From positions 806,001-870,000 of the forward strand of contig NC_092631.1 of the NCBI RefSeq assembly GCF_039555335.1: 64,000 bases of DNA. The letters run 5' to 3'. Below are positions 1 to 13,898 of this stretch, piece after piece. The notes under the pieces were generated by a model. It did no database searches. It saw nothing but the letters and a program-made list of their open reading frames with translations, and was not told the origin of the DNA. Within the stretch, counting starts at the first letter, position 1. Each line of letters begins with the position of its first letter. Origin of the DNA: Amphiura filiformis. Taxonomy: Eukaryota > Echinodermata > Ophiuroidea > Amphilepidida > Amphiuridae. The position numbers and the translations under genes were made by a program.

Positions 1-666
1 AGAAAAATATAAAAAAATTCGATTTTATGAACATCAAGAATTCCTTGAAAGGGCCTAGGCGTAAAATCGTGCTCTTGAGAGATTCAGCCAAAATTGAAGT
101 TGGTTTTCGATTAAATTGCGGTTTTTGATTTATATAGATAGTTTTTATGTTAGTGAATATATTTAATGCGTTTTAGATGCAAGTCGCGCTAAGTTTATTC
201 TCTGAGAGGCCTTCAAAGCTAAAGAAACTGTCAAAATTGTGAGAAAACTAATATTTCTCAGATTTGAAGCAAAATTGTCTTAGGTGACAAATCGGCACAA
301 ATCTTTAAACCTCTCAAATCTTAATTATTTTATAGGGGGGTGATTGTTGTAAAATCATTAATATATAGACCTTTGCCATTATGAAACCTAATTTCTTTTC
401 ATTTTAAAGCGGTTTTAGCAGATAAACGGTCTAAAACTATATGTTGAGAATTGGTATTTAATGCAAATCTAGGGAAATAAGCACAAATGGTCAAAATGTT
501 GAAAATGTGCACATTTTTTGGAATGCACCATGTATCTTTGATAGGACATTTCTCTTGATGTGGATGTCACAGAGCACTCAAACCTTGAGTGTTTTACTCA
601 AAACATTTTATATTTCAAGAAAAATATAAAAAAAATCGATTTTATGAACATCAAGAATTCCTTGAA

Positions 667-1133
667 GGGGGCACACCACTAAATCAATGCGCCATTTGTG
701 TAACCCTAATGAGTTCCGGTAAAAAACAGAAACTTTTTGAGGTATTTTGGGCTGGTCTGTAGACTTATTAATCAGAAAGAGTGGCGAATTATAGCTTAAA
801 TAAAAGTGTAAAGCCTATGCATAAATTTGAGTCGCCAAAAAGTCGCATTTTATAATTATTGAGAAAATAGGTCCGCGAATTAAAAAATGGCAGAATCGGG
901 TTTGCAGTCTTGAGAGCATGTCAAAAACAGTGAGGGCGCTATTCGGCCTCCTAGCGGGAAAACGAGATGGAAGAACCCCATACATTGAAACATATGTTTA
1001 ACTTTCATCGATTTGCAATCGACTGGTCATCATAAAATATTTTAAAACGAGCCCAAAAGGCCTCAAAATGAGCAAAGAAAACCGGTGTTTTTACACGTGT
1101 TTCAATGGGAAGATTATTTAGTGGTGTGCGCCC
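667..1133. mobile_element. B element copy 1 (non-autonomous TIR element in the satellite)
   Basis: 467 bp with terminal inverted repeats: left 'gggcacaccactaaat', right 'atttagtggtgtgcgccc'. The flanks read 'ccttgaag' and 'ttcgaagg', which may be a degenerate 8-bp target duplication of the A site. No coding capacity. This copy lacks 'gc' in the 'attcgcggcctcc' block. One A monomer separates it from copy 2. Confidence 0.85.
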
Positions 1134-1755
1134 TTCGAAGGGCCTAGGCGTAAAATCGTGCTCTTGAGAGATTCAGCCAAAATTGAAGTTGGTTTTCGAT
1201 TAAATTGCGGTTTTTGATTTATATAGATAGTTTTATGTTAGTGAATATATTTAATGCGTTTTAGATGCAAGTCGCGCTAAGTTTATTCTCTGAGAGGCCT
1301 TCAAAGCTAAAGAAACTGTCAAAAATTGTGAGAAAACTAATATTTCTCAGATTTGAAGCAAAATTGTCTTAGGTGACAAATCGGCACAAATCTTTAAACC
1401 TCTCAAATCTTAATTATTTTATAGGGGGGTGATTGTTGTAAAATCATTAATATATAGACCTTTGCCATTATGAAACCTAATTTCTTTTCATTTTAAAGCG
1501 GTTTTTAGCAGATAAACGGTCTAAAACTATATGTTGAGAATTGGTATTTAATGCAAATCTAGGGAAATAAGCACAAATGGTCAAAATGTTGAAAATGTGC
1601 ACATTTTTGGAATGCACCATGTATCTTTGATAGGACATTTCTCTTGATGTGGATGTCACAGAGCACTCAAACCTTGAGTGTTTTACTCAAAACATTTTAT
1701 ATTTCAAGAAAAATATAAAAAAAATCGATTTTATGAACATCAAGAATTCCTTGAA

Positions 1756-2224
1756 GGGGGCACACCACTAAATCAATGCGCCATTTGTGTAACCCTAATG
1801 AGTTCCGGTAAAAAACAGAAACTTTTTGAGGTATTTTGGGCTGGTCTGTAGACTTATTAATCAGAAAGAGTGGCGAATTATAGCTTAAATAAAAGTGTAA
1901 AGCCTATGCATAAATTTGAGTCGCCAAAAAAGTCGCATTTTATAATTATAGAAAATAGGTCCGCGAATTAAAAAATGGCAGAATCGGGTTTGCAGTCTTG
2001 AGAGCATGTCAAAAACAGTGAGGGCGCTATTCGCGGCCTCCTAGCGGGAAAACGAGATGGAAGAACCCCCATACATTGAAACATATGTTTAACTTTCATC
2101 GATTTGCAATCGACTGGTCATCATAAAATATTTTAAAACGAGCCCAAAAGGCCTCAAAATGAGCAAAGAAAACCGGTGTTTTTACACGTGTTTCAATGGG
2201 AAGATTATTTAGTGGTGTGCGCCC
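1756..2224. mobile_element. B element copy 2
   Basis: 469 bp, same ends and insertion point as copy 1, with a 3-base loss in 'ttataattattgag'. Three A monomers follow before copy 3. Confidence 0.85.
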
Positions 2225-2850
2225 TTCGAAGGGCCTAGGCGTAAAATCGTGCTCTTGAGAGATTCAGCCAAAATTGAAGTTGGTTTTCGATTAAATTGCG
2301 GTTTTTGATTTATATAGATAGTTTTTATGTTAGTGAATATATTTAATGCGTTTTAGATGCAAGTCGCGCTAAGTTTATTCTCTGAGAGGCCTTCAAAGCT
2401 AAAGAAACTGTCAAAATTGTGAGAAAACTAATATTTCTCAGATTTGAAGCAAAATTGTCTTAGGTGACAAATCGGCACAAATCTTTAAACCTCTCAAATC
2501 TTAATTATTTTATAGGGGGGGGGGGTGATTGTTGTAAAATCATTAATATATAGACCTTTGCCATTATGAAACCTAATTTCTTTTCATTTTAAAGCGGTTT
2601 TTAGCAGATAAACGGTCTAAAACTATATGTTGAGAATTGGTATTTAATGCAAATCTAGGGAAATAAGCACAAATGGTCAAAATGTTGAAAATGTGCACAT
2701 TTTTGGAATGCACCATGTATCTTTGATAGGACATTTCTCTTGATGTGGATGTCACAGAGCACTCAAACCTTGAGTGTTTTACTCAAAACATTTTATATTT
2801 CAAGAAAAATATAAAAAAATTCGATTTTATGAACATCAAGAATTCCTTGA
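2225..2850. repeat. Satellite monomer A (representative copy)
   Basis: One A monomer taken from the end of a B copy to the next 'gggcctaggcg'. It contains in order the 'agagattcagcc' block, the 'tttatatagata' AT-rich block, the 'caagtcgcgctaag' block, a G-tract (11 G here, 5-13 elsewhere) followed by 'tgattgttgtaaaatc', the 'gataaacggtc' block, and the 'gtgcacat..ggaatgcacc' block near the B insertion point. I recognise no relation to a known satellite, SINE or tRNA. No telomere-like or obvious CENP-B-box-like motif is visible. Confidence 0.9.
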
Positions 2851-4085
2851 AAGGGCCTAGGCGTAAAATCGTGCTCTTGAGAGATTCAGCCAAAATTGAA
2901 GTTGGTTTTCGATTAAATTGCGGTTTTTGATTTATATAGATAGTTTTTATGTTAGTGAATATATTTAATGCGTTTTAGATGCAAGTCGCGCTAAGTTTAT
3001 TCTCTGAGAGGCCTTCAAAGTTAAAGAAACTGTCAAAAATTGTGAGAAAACTAATATTTCTCAGATTTGAAGCAAAATTGTCTTAGGTGACAAATCGGCA
3101 CAAATCTTTAAACCTCTCAAATCTTAATTATTTTATAGGGGGGTGATTGTTGTAAAATCATTAATATATAGACCTTTGCCATTATGAAACCTAATTTCTT
3201 TTCATTTTAAAGCGGTTTTTAGCAGATAAACGGTCTAAAACTATATGTTGAGAATTGGTATTTAATGCAAATCTAGGGAAATAAGCACAAATGGTCAAAA
3301 TGTTGAAAATGTGCACATTTTTGGAATGCACCATGTATCTTTGATAGGACATTTCTCTTGATGTGGATGTCACAGAGCACTCAAACCTTGAGTGTTTTAC
3401 TCAAAACATTTTATATTTCAAGAAAAATATAAAAAAAATCGATTTTATGAACATCAAGAATTCCTTGAAAGGGCCTAGGCGTAAAATCGTGCTCTTGAGA
3501 GATTCAGCCAAAATTGAAGTTGGTTTTCGATTAAATTGCGGTTTTTGATTTATATAGATAGTTTTTATGTTAGTGAATATATTTAATGCGTTTTAGATGC
3601 AAGTCGCGCTAAGTTTATTCTCTGAGAGGCCTTCAAAGTTAAAGAAACTGTCAAAAATTGTGAGAAAACTAATATTTCTCAGATTTGAAGCAAAATTGTC
3701 TTAGGTGACAAATCGGCACAAATCTTTAAACCTCTCAAATCTTAATTATTTTATAGGGGGGTGATTGTTGTAAAATCATTAATATATAGACCTTTGCCAT
3801 TATGAAACCTAATTTCTTTTCATTTTAAAGCGGTTTTTAGCAGATAAACGGTCTAAAACTATATGTTGAGAATTGGTATTTAATGCAAATCTAGGGAAAT
3901 AAGCACAAATGGTCAAAATGTTGAAAATGTGCACATTTAGGATTGCCCATGTATCTTTGATAGGACATTTCTCTTGATGTGGATGTCACAGGGCACTCAA
4001 ACCTTGAGTGTTTTACTCAAAACATTTTATATTTCAAGAAAAATATAAAAAAATTCGATTTTATGAACATCAAGAATTCCTTGAA

Positions 4086-4555
4086 GGGGGCACACCACTA
4101 AATCAATGCGCCATTTGTGTAACCCTAATGAGTTCCGGTAAAAAACAGAAACTTTTTGAGGTATTTTGGGCTGGTCTGTAGACTTATTAATCAGAAAGAG
4201 TGGCGAATTATAGCTTAAATAAAAGTGTAAAGCCTATGCATAAATTTGAGTCGCCAAAAAGTCGCATTTTATAATTATTGAGAAAATAGGTCCGCGAATT
4301 AAAAAATGGCAGAATCGGGTTTGCAGTCTTGAGAGCATGTCAAAAACAGTGAGGGCGCTATTCGCGGCCTCCTAGCGGGAAAACGAGATGGAAGAACCCC
4401 CATACATTGAAACATATGTTTAACTTTCATCGATTTGCAATCGACTGGTCATCATAAAATATTTTAAAACGAGCCCAAAAGGCCTCAAAATGAGCAAAGA
4501 AAACCGGTGTTTTTACACGTGTTTCAATGGGAAGATTATTTAGTGGTGTGCGCCC
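4086..4555. mobile_element. B element copy 3
   Basis: 470 bp, intact inverted ends, consensus-like interior. The preceding A monomer carries the odd variant 'catttaggattgcccatg' near 3935. Two A monomers follow. Confidence 0.85.
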
Positions 4556-5799
4556 TTCGAAGGGCCTAGGCGTAAAATCGTGCTCTTGAGAGATTCAGCC
4601 AAAATTGAAGTTGGTTTTCGATTAAATTGCGGTTTTTGATTTATATAGATAGTTTTATGTTAGTGAATATATTTAATGCGTTTTAGATGCAAGTCGCGCT
4701 AAGTTTATTCTCTGAGAGGCCTTCAAAGTTAAAGAACCTGTCAAAAATTGTGAGAAAACTAATATTTCTCAGATTTGAAGCAAAATTGTCTTAGGTGACA
4801 AATCGGCACAAATCTTTAAACCTCTCAAATCTTAATTATTTTATAGGGGGGTGATTGTTGTAAAATCATTAATATATAGACCTTTGCCATTATGAAACCT
4901 AATTTCTTTTCATTTTAAAGCGGTTTTTAGCAGATAAACGGTCTAAAACTATATGTTGAGAATTGGTATTTAATGCAAATCTAGGGAAATAAGCACAAAT
5001 GGTCAAAATGTTGAAAATGTGCACATTTTTGGAATGCACCATGTATCTTTGATAGGACATTTCTCTTGATGTGGATGTCACAGAGCACTCAAACCTTGAG
5101 TGTTTTACTCAAAACATTTTATATTTCAAGAAAAATATAAAAAAATTCGATTTTATGAACATCAAGAATTCCTTGAAAGGGCCTAGGCGTAAAATCGTGC
5201 TCTTGAGAGATTCAGCCAAAATTGAAGTTGGTTTTCGATTAAATTGCGGTTTTTGATTTATATAGATAGTTTTTATGTTAGTGAATATATTTAATGGGTA
5301 TTAGATGCAAGTCGCGCTAAGTTTATTCTCTGAGAGGCCTTCAAAGCTAAAGAAACTGGCAAAGATTGTGAGAAAACTAATATTTCTCAGATTTGAAGCA
5401 AAATTGTCTTAGGTGACAAATCGGCACAAATCTTTAAACCTCTCAAATCTTAATTATTTTATAGGGGGGGGGGGGGATTGTTGTAAAATCATTAATATAT
5501 AGACCTTTGCCATTATGAAACCTAATTTCTTTTCATTTTAAAGCGGTTTTTAGCAGATAAACGGTCTAAAACTATATGTTGAGAATTGGTATTTAATGCA
5601 AATCTAGGGAAATAAGCACAAATGGTCAAAATGTTGAAAATGTGCACATTTTTGGAATGCACCATGTATCTTTGATAGGACATTTCTCTTGATGTGGATG
5701 TCACAGAGCACTCAAACCTTGAGTGTTTTACTCAAAACATTTTATATTTCAAGAAAAATATAAAAAAATCGATTTTATGAACATCAAGAATTCCTTGAA

Positions 5800-6268
5800 G
5801 GGGGCACACCACTAAATCAATGCGCCATTTGTGTAACCCTAATGAGTTCCGGTAAAAAACAGAAACTTTTTGAGGTATTTTGGGCTGGTCTGTAGACTTA
5901 TTAATCAGAAAGAGTGGCGAATTATAGCTTAAATAAAAGTGTAAAGCCTATGCATAAATTTGAGTCGCCAAAAATCGCATTTTATAATTATTGAGAAAAT
6001 AGGTCCGCGAATTAAAAAATGGCAGAATCGGGTTTGCAGTCTTGAGAGCATGTCAAAAACAGTGAGGGCGCTATTCGCGGCCTCCTAGCGGGAAAACGAG
6101 ATGGAAGAACCCCCATACATTGAAACATATGTTTAACTTTCATCGATTTGCAATCGACTGGTCATCATAAAATATTTTAAAACGAGCCCAAAAGGCCTCA
6201 AAATGAGCAAAGAAAACCGGTGTTTTTACACGTGTTTCAATGGGAAGATTATTTAGTGGTGTGCGCCC
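5800..6268. mobile_element. B element copy 4
   Basis: 469 bp, intact ends. The 'gccaaaaagtcgc' block is shortened to 'gccaaaaatcgc'. Three A monomers follow. Confidence 0.85.
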
Positions 6269-8130
6269 TTCGAAGGGCCTAGGCGTAAAATCGTGCTCTT
6301 GAGAGATTCAGCCAAAATTGAAGTTGGTTTTCGATTAAATTGCGGTTTGTTGATTTATATAGATAGTTTTTATGTTAGTGAATATATTTAATGCGTTTTA
6401 GATGCAAGTCGCGCTAAGTTTATTCTCTGAGAGGCCTTCAAAGTTAAAGAAACTGTCAAAAATTGTGAGAAAACTAATATTTCTCAGATTTGAAGCAAAA
6501 TTGTCTTAGGTGACAAATCGGCACAAATCTTTAAACCTCTCAAATCTTAATTATTTTATAGGGGGGGGGGTGATTGTTGTAAAATCATTAATATATAGAC
6601 CTTTGCCATTATGAAACCTAATTTCTTTTCAGATTTAAAGCGGGTTTTAGCAGATAAACGGTCTAAAACTATATGTTGAGAATTGGTATTTAATGCAAAT
6701 CTAGGGAAATAAGCACAAATGGTCAAAATGTTGAAAATGTGCACATTTTTGGAATGCACCATGTATCTTTGATAGGACATTTCTCTTGATGTGGATGTCA
6801 CAGAGCACTCAAACCTTGAGTGTTTTACTCAAAACATTTTATATTTCAAGAAAAATATAAAAAAATTCGATTTTATGAACATCAAGAATTCCTTGAAAGG
6901 GCCTAGGCGTAAAATCGTGCTCTTGAGAGATTCAGCCAAAATTGAAGTTGGTTTTCGATTAAATTGCGGTTTTTGATTTATATAGATAGTTTTTATGTTA
7001 GTGAATATATTTAATGCGTTTTAGATGCAAGTCGCGCTAAGTTTATTCTCTGAGAGGCCTTCAAAGCTAAAGAAACTGTCAAAATTGTGAGAAAACTAAT
7101 ATTTCTCAGATTTGAAGCAAAATTGTCTTAGGTGACAAATCGGCACAAATCTTTAAACCTCTCAAATCTTAATTATTTTATAGGGGGGTGATTGTTGTAA
7201 AATCATTAATATATAGACCTTTGCCATTATGAAACCTAATTTCTTTTCATTTTAAAGCGGTTTTTAGCAGATAAACGGTCTAAAACTATATGTTGAGAAT
7301 TGGTATTTAATGCAAATCTAGGGAAATAAGCACAAATGGTCAAAATGTTGAAAATGTGCACATTTTTGGAATGCACCATGTATCTTTGATAGGACATTTC
7401 TCTTGATGTGGATGTCACAGAGCACTCAAACCTTGAGTGTTTTACTCAAAACATTTTATATTTCAAGAAAAATATAAAAATAATGTATTTTATGAACATC
7501 ATTAATGCTTGATGGTCTTAGGCGTAAAATCGTGCTCTTGAGAGATTCAGCCAAAATTGAAGTTGGTTTTCGATTAAATTGCGGTTTTTGATTTATATAG
7601 ATAGTTTTTATGTTAGTGAATATATTTAATGCGTTTTAGATGCAAGTCGCGCTAAGTTTATTCTCTGAGAGGCCTTCAAAGTTAAAGAAACTGTCAAAAA
7701 TTGTGAGAAAACTAATATTTCTCAGATTTGAAGCAAAATTGTCTTAGGTGACAAATCGGCACAAATCTTTAAACCTCTCAAATCTTAATTATTTTATAGG
7801 GGGTGATTGTTGTAAAATCATTAATATATAGACCTTTGCCATTATGAAACCTAATTTCTTTTCATTTTAAAGCGGTTTTTAGCAGATAAACGGTCTAAAA
7901 CTATATGTTGAGAATTGGTATTTAATGCAAATCTAGGGAAATAAGCACAAATGGTCAAAATGTTGAAAATGTGCACATTTTTTGGAATGCACCATGTATC
8001 TTTGATAGGACATTTCTCTTGATGTGGATGTCACAGAGCACTCAAACCTTGAGTGTTTTACTCAAAACATTTTATATTTCAAGAAAAATATAAAAAAATT
8101 CGATTTTATGAACATCAAGAATTCCTTGAA

Positions 8131-8612
8131 GGGGGCACACCACTAAATCAATGCGCCATTTGTGTAACCCTAATGAGTTCCGGTAAAAAACAGAAACTTT
8201 TTGAGGTATTTTGGGCTGGTCTGTAGACTTATTAATCAGAAAGAGTGGCGAATTATAGCTGAATAAAAGTGTAAAGCCTATGCATAAATTTGAGTCGCCA
8301 AAAAGTCGCATTTTATAATTATTGAAAAATAGGTCCGCGAATTAAAAATGGCAGAATCGGGTTTTCTTGAGAGCATGTCAAAATCAGTGAGGGCATTATG
8401 AAACCTAATTTCTTTTCATTTTAAAGCGGTTTTTAGCAGATAAACGGTCAAAAACTATACATTGAAACATATGTTTAATGCTTTCATCGATTTGAAATCG
8501 ACTGGTCATCATAAAATATTTTAAAACGAGCCCAAAAGGCCTCAAAATGAGCAAAGAAAACCGGTGTTTTTACACGTGTTTCAATGGGAAGATTATTTAG
8601 TGGTGTGCGCCC
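8131..8612. mobile_element. B element copy 5, chimeric with A sequence
   Basis: 482 bp with normal B ends. The interior from about 8394 to 8458 is not B but the A-monomer segment running from 'cattatgaaacctaatttc' to 'ggtcaaaaactata'. It replaces the usual 'cgctattcgcggcctcc...acccccatac' block, after which B resumes at 'cattgaaacatatg'. This looks like template switching or gene conversion between the two repeat classes. Confidence 0.9.
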
Positions 8613-10468
8613 TTCGAAGGGCCTAGGCGTAAAATCGTGCTCTTGAGAGATTCAGCCAAAATTGAAGTTGGTTTTCGATTAAATTGCGGATTATTGATTT
8701 ATATAGATAGTTTTTATGTTAGTGAATATATTTAATGCGTTTTAGATGCAAGTCGCGCTAAGTTTATTCTCTGAGAGGCCTTCAAAGTTAAAGAAACTGT
8801 CAAAAATTGTGAGAAAACTAATATTTCTCAGATTTGAAGCAAATTGTCTTAAGGTGACAAATCGGCACAAGTCTTTGACCTCTCAAATCTTAATTATTTT
8901 ATAGGGGGGTGATTGTTGTAAAATCATTAATATATAGACCTTTGCCATTATGAAACCTAATTTCTTTTCATTTTAAAGCGGTTTTTAGCAGATAAACGGT
9001 CTAAAACTATATGTTGAGAATTGGTATTTAATGCAAATCTAGGGAAATAAGCACAAATGGTCAAAATGTTGAAAATGTGCACATTGTTGGAATGCACCAT
9101 GTATCTTTGATAGGACATTTCTCTTGATGTGGATGTCACAGAGCACTCAAACCTTGAGTGTTTTACTCAAACCATTTTATATGTCAAGAAAAAAAGAAAA
9201 AAATTCGATTTTATGAACATCAAGAATTCCTTGAAAGGGCCTAGGCGTAAAATCGTGCTCTTGAGAGATTCAGCCAAAATTGAAGTTGGTTTTCGATTAA
9301 ATTGCGGTTTTTGATTTATATAGATAGTTTTTATGTTAGTGAATATATTTAATGCGTTTTAGATGCAAGTCGCGCTAAGTTTATTCTCTGAGAGGCCTTC
9401 AAAGTTAAAGAAACTGTCAAAATTGTGAGAAAACTAATATTTCTCAGATTTGAAGCAAAATTGTCTTAGGTGACAAATCGGCACAAATCTTTAAACCTCT
9501 CAAATCTTAATTATTTTATAGGGGGGTGATTGTTGTAAAATCATTAATATATAGACCTTTGCCATTATGAAACCTAATTTCTTTTCATTTTAAAGCGGTT
9601 TTAGCAGATAAACGGTCTAAAACTATATGTTGAGAATTGGTATTTAATGCAAATCTAGGAAATAAGCACAAATGGTCAAAATGTTGAAAATGTGCACATT
9701 TTTGGAATGCACCATGTATCTTTGATAGGACATTTCTCTTGATGTGGATGTCACAGAGCACTCAAACCTTGAGTGTTTTACTCAAAACATTTTATATTTC
9801 AAGAAAAATATAAAAAAATTCGATTTTATGAACATCAAGAATTCCTTGAAAGGGCCTAGGCGTAAAATCGTGCTCTTGAGAGATTCAGCCAAAATTGAAG
9901 TTGGTTTTCGATTAAATTGCGGTTTTTGATTTATATAGATAGTTTTTATGTTAGTGAATATATTTAATGCGTTTTAGATGCAAGTCGCGCTAAGTTTATT
10001 CTCTGAGAGGCCTTCAAAGCTAAAGAAACTGTCAAAAATTGTGAGAAAACTAATATTTCTCAGATTTGAAGCAAAATTGTCTTAGGTGACAAATCGGCAC
10101 AAATCTTTAAACCTCTCAAATCTTAATTATTTTATAGGGGGGTGATTGTTGTAAAATCATTAATATATAGACCTTTGCCATTATGAAACCTAATTTCTTT
10201 TCATTTTAAAGCGGTTTTAGCAGATAAACGGTCTAAAACTATATGTTGAGAATTGGTATTTAATGCAAATCTAGGGAAATAAGCACAAATGGTCAAAATG
10301 TTGAAAATGTGCACATTTTTTGGAATGCACCATGTATCTTTGATAGGACATTTCTCTTGATGTGGATGTCACAGAGCACTCAAACCTTGAGTGTTTTACT
10401 CAAAACATTTTATATTTCAAGAAAAATATAAAAAAAATCGATTTTATGAACATCAAGAATTCCTTGAA

Positions 10469-10939
10469 GGGGGCACACCACTAAATCAATGCGCCATTTG
10501 TGTAACCCTAATGAGTTCCGGTAAAAAACAGAAACTTTTTGAGGTATTTTGGGCTGGTCTGTAGACTTATTAATCAGAAAGAGTGGCGAATTATAGCTTA
10601 AATAAAAGTGTAAAGCCTATGCATAAATTTGAGTCGCCAAAAAGTCGCATTTTTATAATTATTGAGAAAATAGGTCCGCGAATTAAAAAATGGCAGAATC
10701 GGGTTTGCAGTCTTGAGAGCATGTCAAAAACAGTGAGGGCGCTATTCGCGGCCTCCTAGCGGGAAAACGAGATGGAAGAACCCCCATACATTGAAACATA
10801 TGTTTAACTTTCATCGATTTGCAATCGACTGGTCATCATAAAATATTTTAAAACGAGCCCAAAAGGCCTCAAAATGAGCAAAGAAAACCGGTGTTTTTAC
10901 ACGTGTTTCAATGGGAAGATTATTTAGTGGTGTGCGCCC
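10469..10939. mobile_element. B element copy 6
   Basis: 471 bp, intact ends, consensus-like. Four A monomers follow. Confidence 0.85.
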
Positions 10940-13429
10940 TTCGAAGGGCCTAGGCGTAAAATCGTGCTCTTGAGAGATTCAGCCAAAATTGAAGTTGGTT
11001 TTCGATTAAATTGCGGTTTTTTGATTTATATAGATAGTTTTTATGTTAGTGAATATATTTAATGCGTTTTAGATGCAAGTCGCGCTAAGTTTATTCTCTG
11101 AGAGGCCTTCAAAGTTAAAGAAACTGTCAAAAATTGTGAGAAAACTAATATTTCTCAGATTTGAAGCAAAATTGTCTTAGGTGACAAATCGGCACAAATC
11201 TTTAAACCTCTCAAATCTTAATTATTTTATAGGGGGGGGGGGTGATTGTTGTAAAATCATTAATATATAGACCTTTGCCATTATGAAACCTAATTTCTTT
11301 TCATTTTAAAGCGGTTTTTAGCAGATAAACGGTCTAAAACTATATGTTGAGAATTGGTATTTAATGCAAATCTAGGAAATAAGCACAAATGGTCAAAATG
11401 TTGAAAATGTGCACATTTTTGGAATGCACCATGTATCTTTGATAGGACATTTCTCTTGATGTGGATGTCACAGAGCACTCAAACCTTGAGTGTTTTACTC
11501 AAAACATTTTATATTTCAAGAAAAATATAAAAAAATTCGATTTTATGAACATCAAGAATTCCTTGAAGGGCCTAGGCGTAAAATCGTGCTCTTGAGAGAT
11601 TCAGCCAAAATTGAAGTTGGTTTTCGATTAAATTGCGGTTTTTTGATTTATATAGATAGTTTTTTATGTTAGTGAATATATTTAATGCGTTTTAGATGCA
11701 AGTCGCGCTAAGTTTATTCTCTGAGAGGCCTTCAAAGCTAAAGAAACTGTAAAAAATTGTGAGAAAACTAATATTTCTCAGATTTGAAGCAAAATTGTCT
11801 TAGGTGACAAATCGGCACAAATCTTTAAACCTCTCAAATCTTAATTATTTTATAGGGGGGGGGGGGGTGATTGTTGTAAAATCATTAATATATAGACCTT
11901 TGCCATTATGAAACCTAATTTCTTTTCATTTTAAAGCGGTTTTTAGCAGATAAACGGTCTAAAACTATATGTTGAGAATTGGTATTTAATGCAAATCTAG
12001 GGAAATAAGCACAAATGGTCAAAATGTTGAAAATGTGCACATTTTTTGGAATGCACCATGTATCTTTGATAGGACATTTCTCTTGATGTGGATGTCACAG
12101 AGCACTCAAACCTTGAGTGTTTTACTCAAAACATTTTATATTTCAAGAAAAATATAAAAAAATTCGATTTTATGAACATCAAGAATTCCTTGAAAGGGCC
12201 TAGGCGTAAAATCGTGCTCTTGAGAGATTCAGCCAAAATTGAAGTTGGTTTTCGATTAAATTGCGGTTGTTTGATTTATATAGATAGTTTTTATGTTAGT
12301 GAATATATTTAATGCGTTTTAGATGCAAGTCGCGCTAAGTTTATTCTCTGAGAGGCCTTCAAAGCTAAAGAAACTGACAAAAATTGTGAGAAAACTAATA
12401 TTTCTCAGATTTGAAGCAAAATTGTCTTAGGTGACAAATCGGCACAAATCTTTAAACCTCTCAAATCTTAATTATTTTATAGGGGGGTGATTGTTGTAAA
12501 ATCATTAATATATAGACCTTTGCCATTATGAAACCTAATTTCTTTTCATTTTAAAGCGGTTTTTAGCAGATAAACGGTCTAAAACTATATGTTGAGAATT
12601 GGTATTTAATGCAAATCTAGGGAAATAAGCACAAATGGTCAAAATGTTGAAAATGTGCACATTTTGGAATGCACCATGTATCTTTGATAGGACATTTCTC
12701 TTGATGTGGATGTCACAGAGCACTCAAACCTTGAGTGTTTTACTCAAAACATTTTATATTTCAAGAAAAATATAAAAAAATTCGATTTTATGAACATCAA
12801 GAATTCCTTGAAAGGGCCTAGGCGTAAAATCGTGCTCTTGAGAGATTCAGCCAAAATTGAAGTTGGTTTTCGATTAAATTTCGGTTTTTTGTTTTATATA
12901 GATAGTTTTTATGTTAGTGAATATATTTAATGCGTTTTAGATGCAAGTCGCGCTAAGTTTATTCTCTGAGAGGCCTTCAAAGTTAAAGAAACTGTCAAAA
13001 ATTGTGAGAAAACTAATATTTCTCAGATTTGAAGCAAAATTGTCTTAGGTGACAAATCGGCACAAATCTTTAAACCTCTCAAATCTTAATTATTTTATAG
13101 GGGGGTGATTGTTGTAAAATCATTAATATATAGACCTTTGCCATTATGAAACCTAATTTCTTTTCATTTTAAAGCGGTTTTTAGCAGATAAACGGTCTAA
13201 AACTATATGTTGAGAATTGGTATTTAATGCAAATCTAGGGAAATAAGCACAAATGGTCAAAATGTTGAAAATGTGCACATTTTTTTTTTTTATCTTGTAT
13301 CTTTGATAGGACATTTCTCTTGATGTGGATGTCACAGAGCACTCAAACCTTGAGTGTTTTACTCAAAACATTTTATATTTCAAGAAAATATAAAAAATTC
13401 GATTTTATGAACATCAAGAATTCCTTGAA

Positions 13430-13898
13430 GGGGCACACCACTAAATCAATGCGCCATTTGTGTAACCCTAATGAGTTCCGGTAAAAACAGAAACTTTTTG
13501 AGGTATTTTGGGCTGGTCTGTAGACTTATTAATCAGAAAGAGTGGCGAATTATAGCTTAAATAAAAGTGTAAAGCCTATACATAAATTAAAAAAAAAAAA
13601 AAAGTCGCATTTTTATAATTATTGAGAAAATAGGTCCGCGAATTAAAAAATGGCAGAATCGGGTTTGCAGTCTTGAGAGCATGTCAAAACAGTGAGGGCG
13701 CTATTCGCGGCCTCCTAGCGGGAAAACGAGATGGAAGAACCCCCATACATTGAAACATATGTTTAACTTTCATCGATTTGCAATCGACTGGTCATCATAA
13801 AATATTTTAAAACGAGCCCAAAAGGCCTCAAAATGAGCAAAGAAAACCGGTGTTTTTACACGTGTTTCAATGGGAAGATTATTTAGTGGTGTGCGCCC
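13430..13898. mobile_element. B element copy 7
   Basis: 469 bp, intact ends. A run of A residues around 13589-13603 replaces the usual 'tttgagtcgccaaaaa' block. The A monomer just before it (near 13280) has a T-run in place of 'ttggaatgcaccatg'. Two A monomers follow. Confidence 0.85.
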
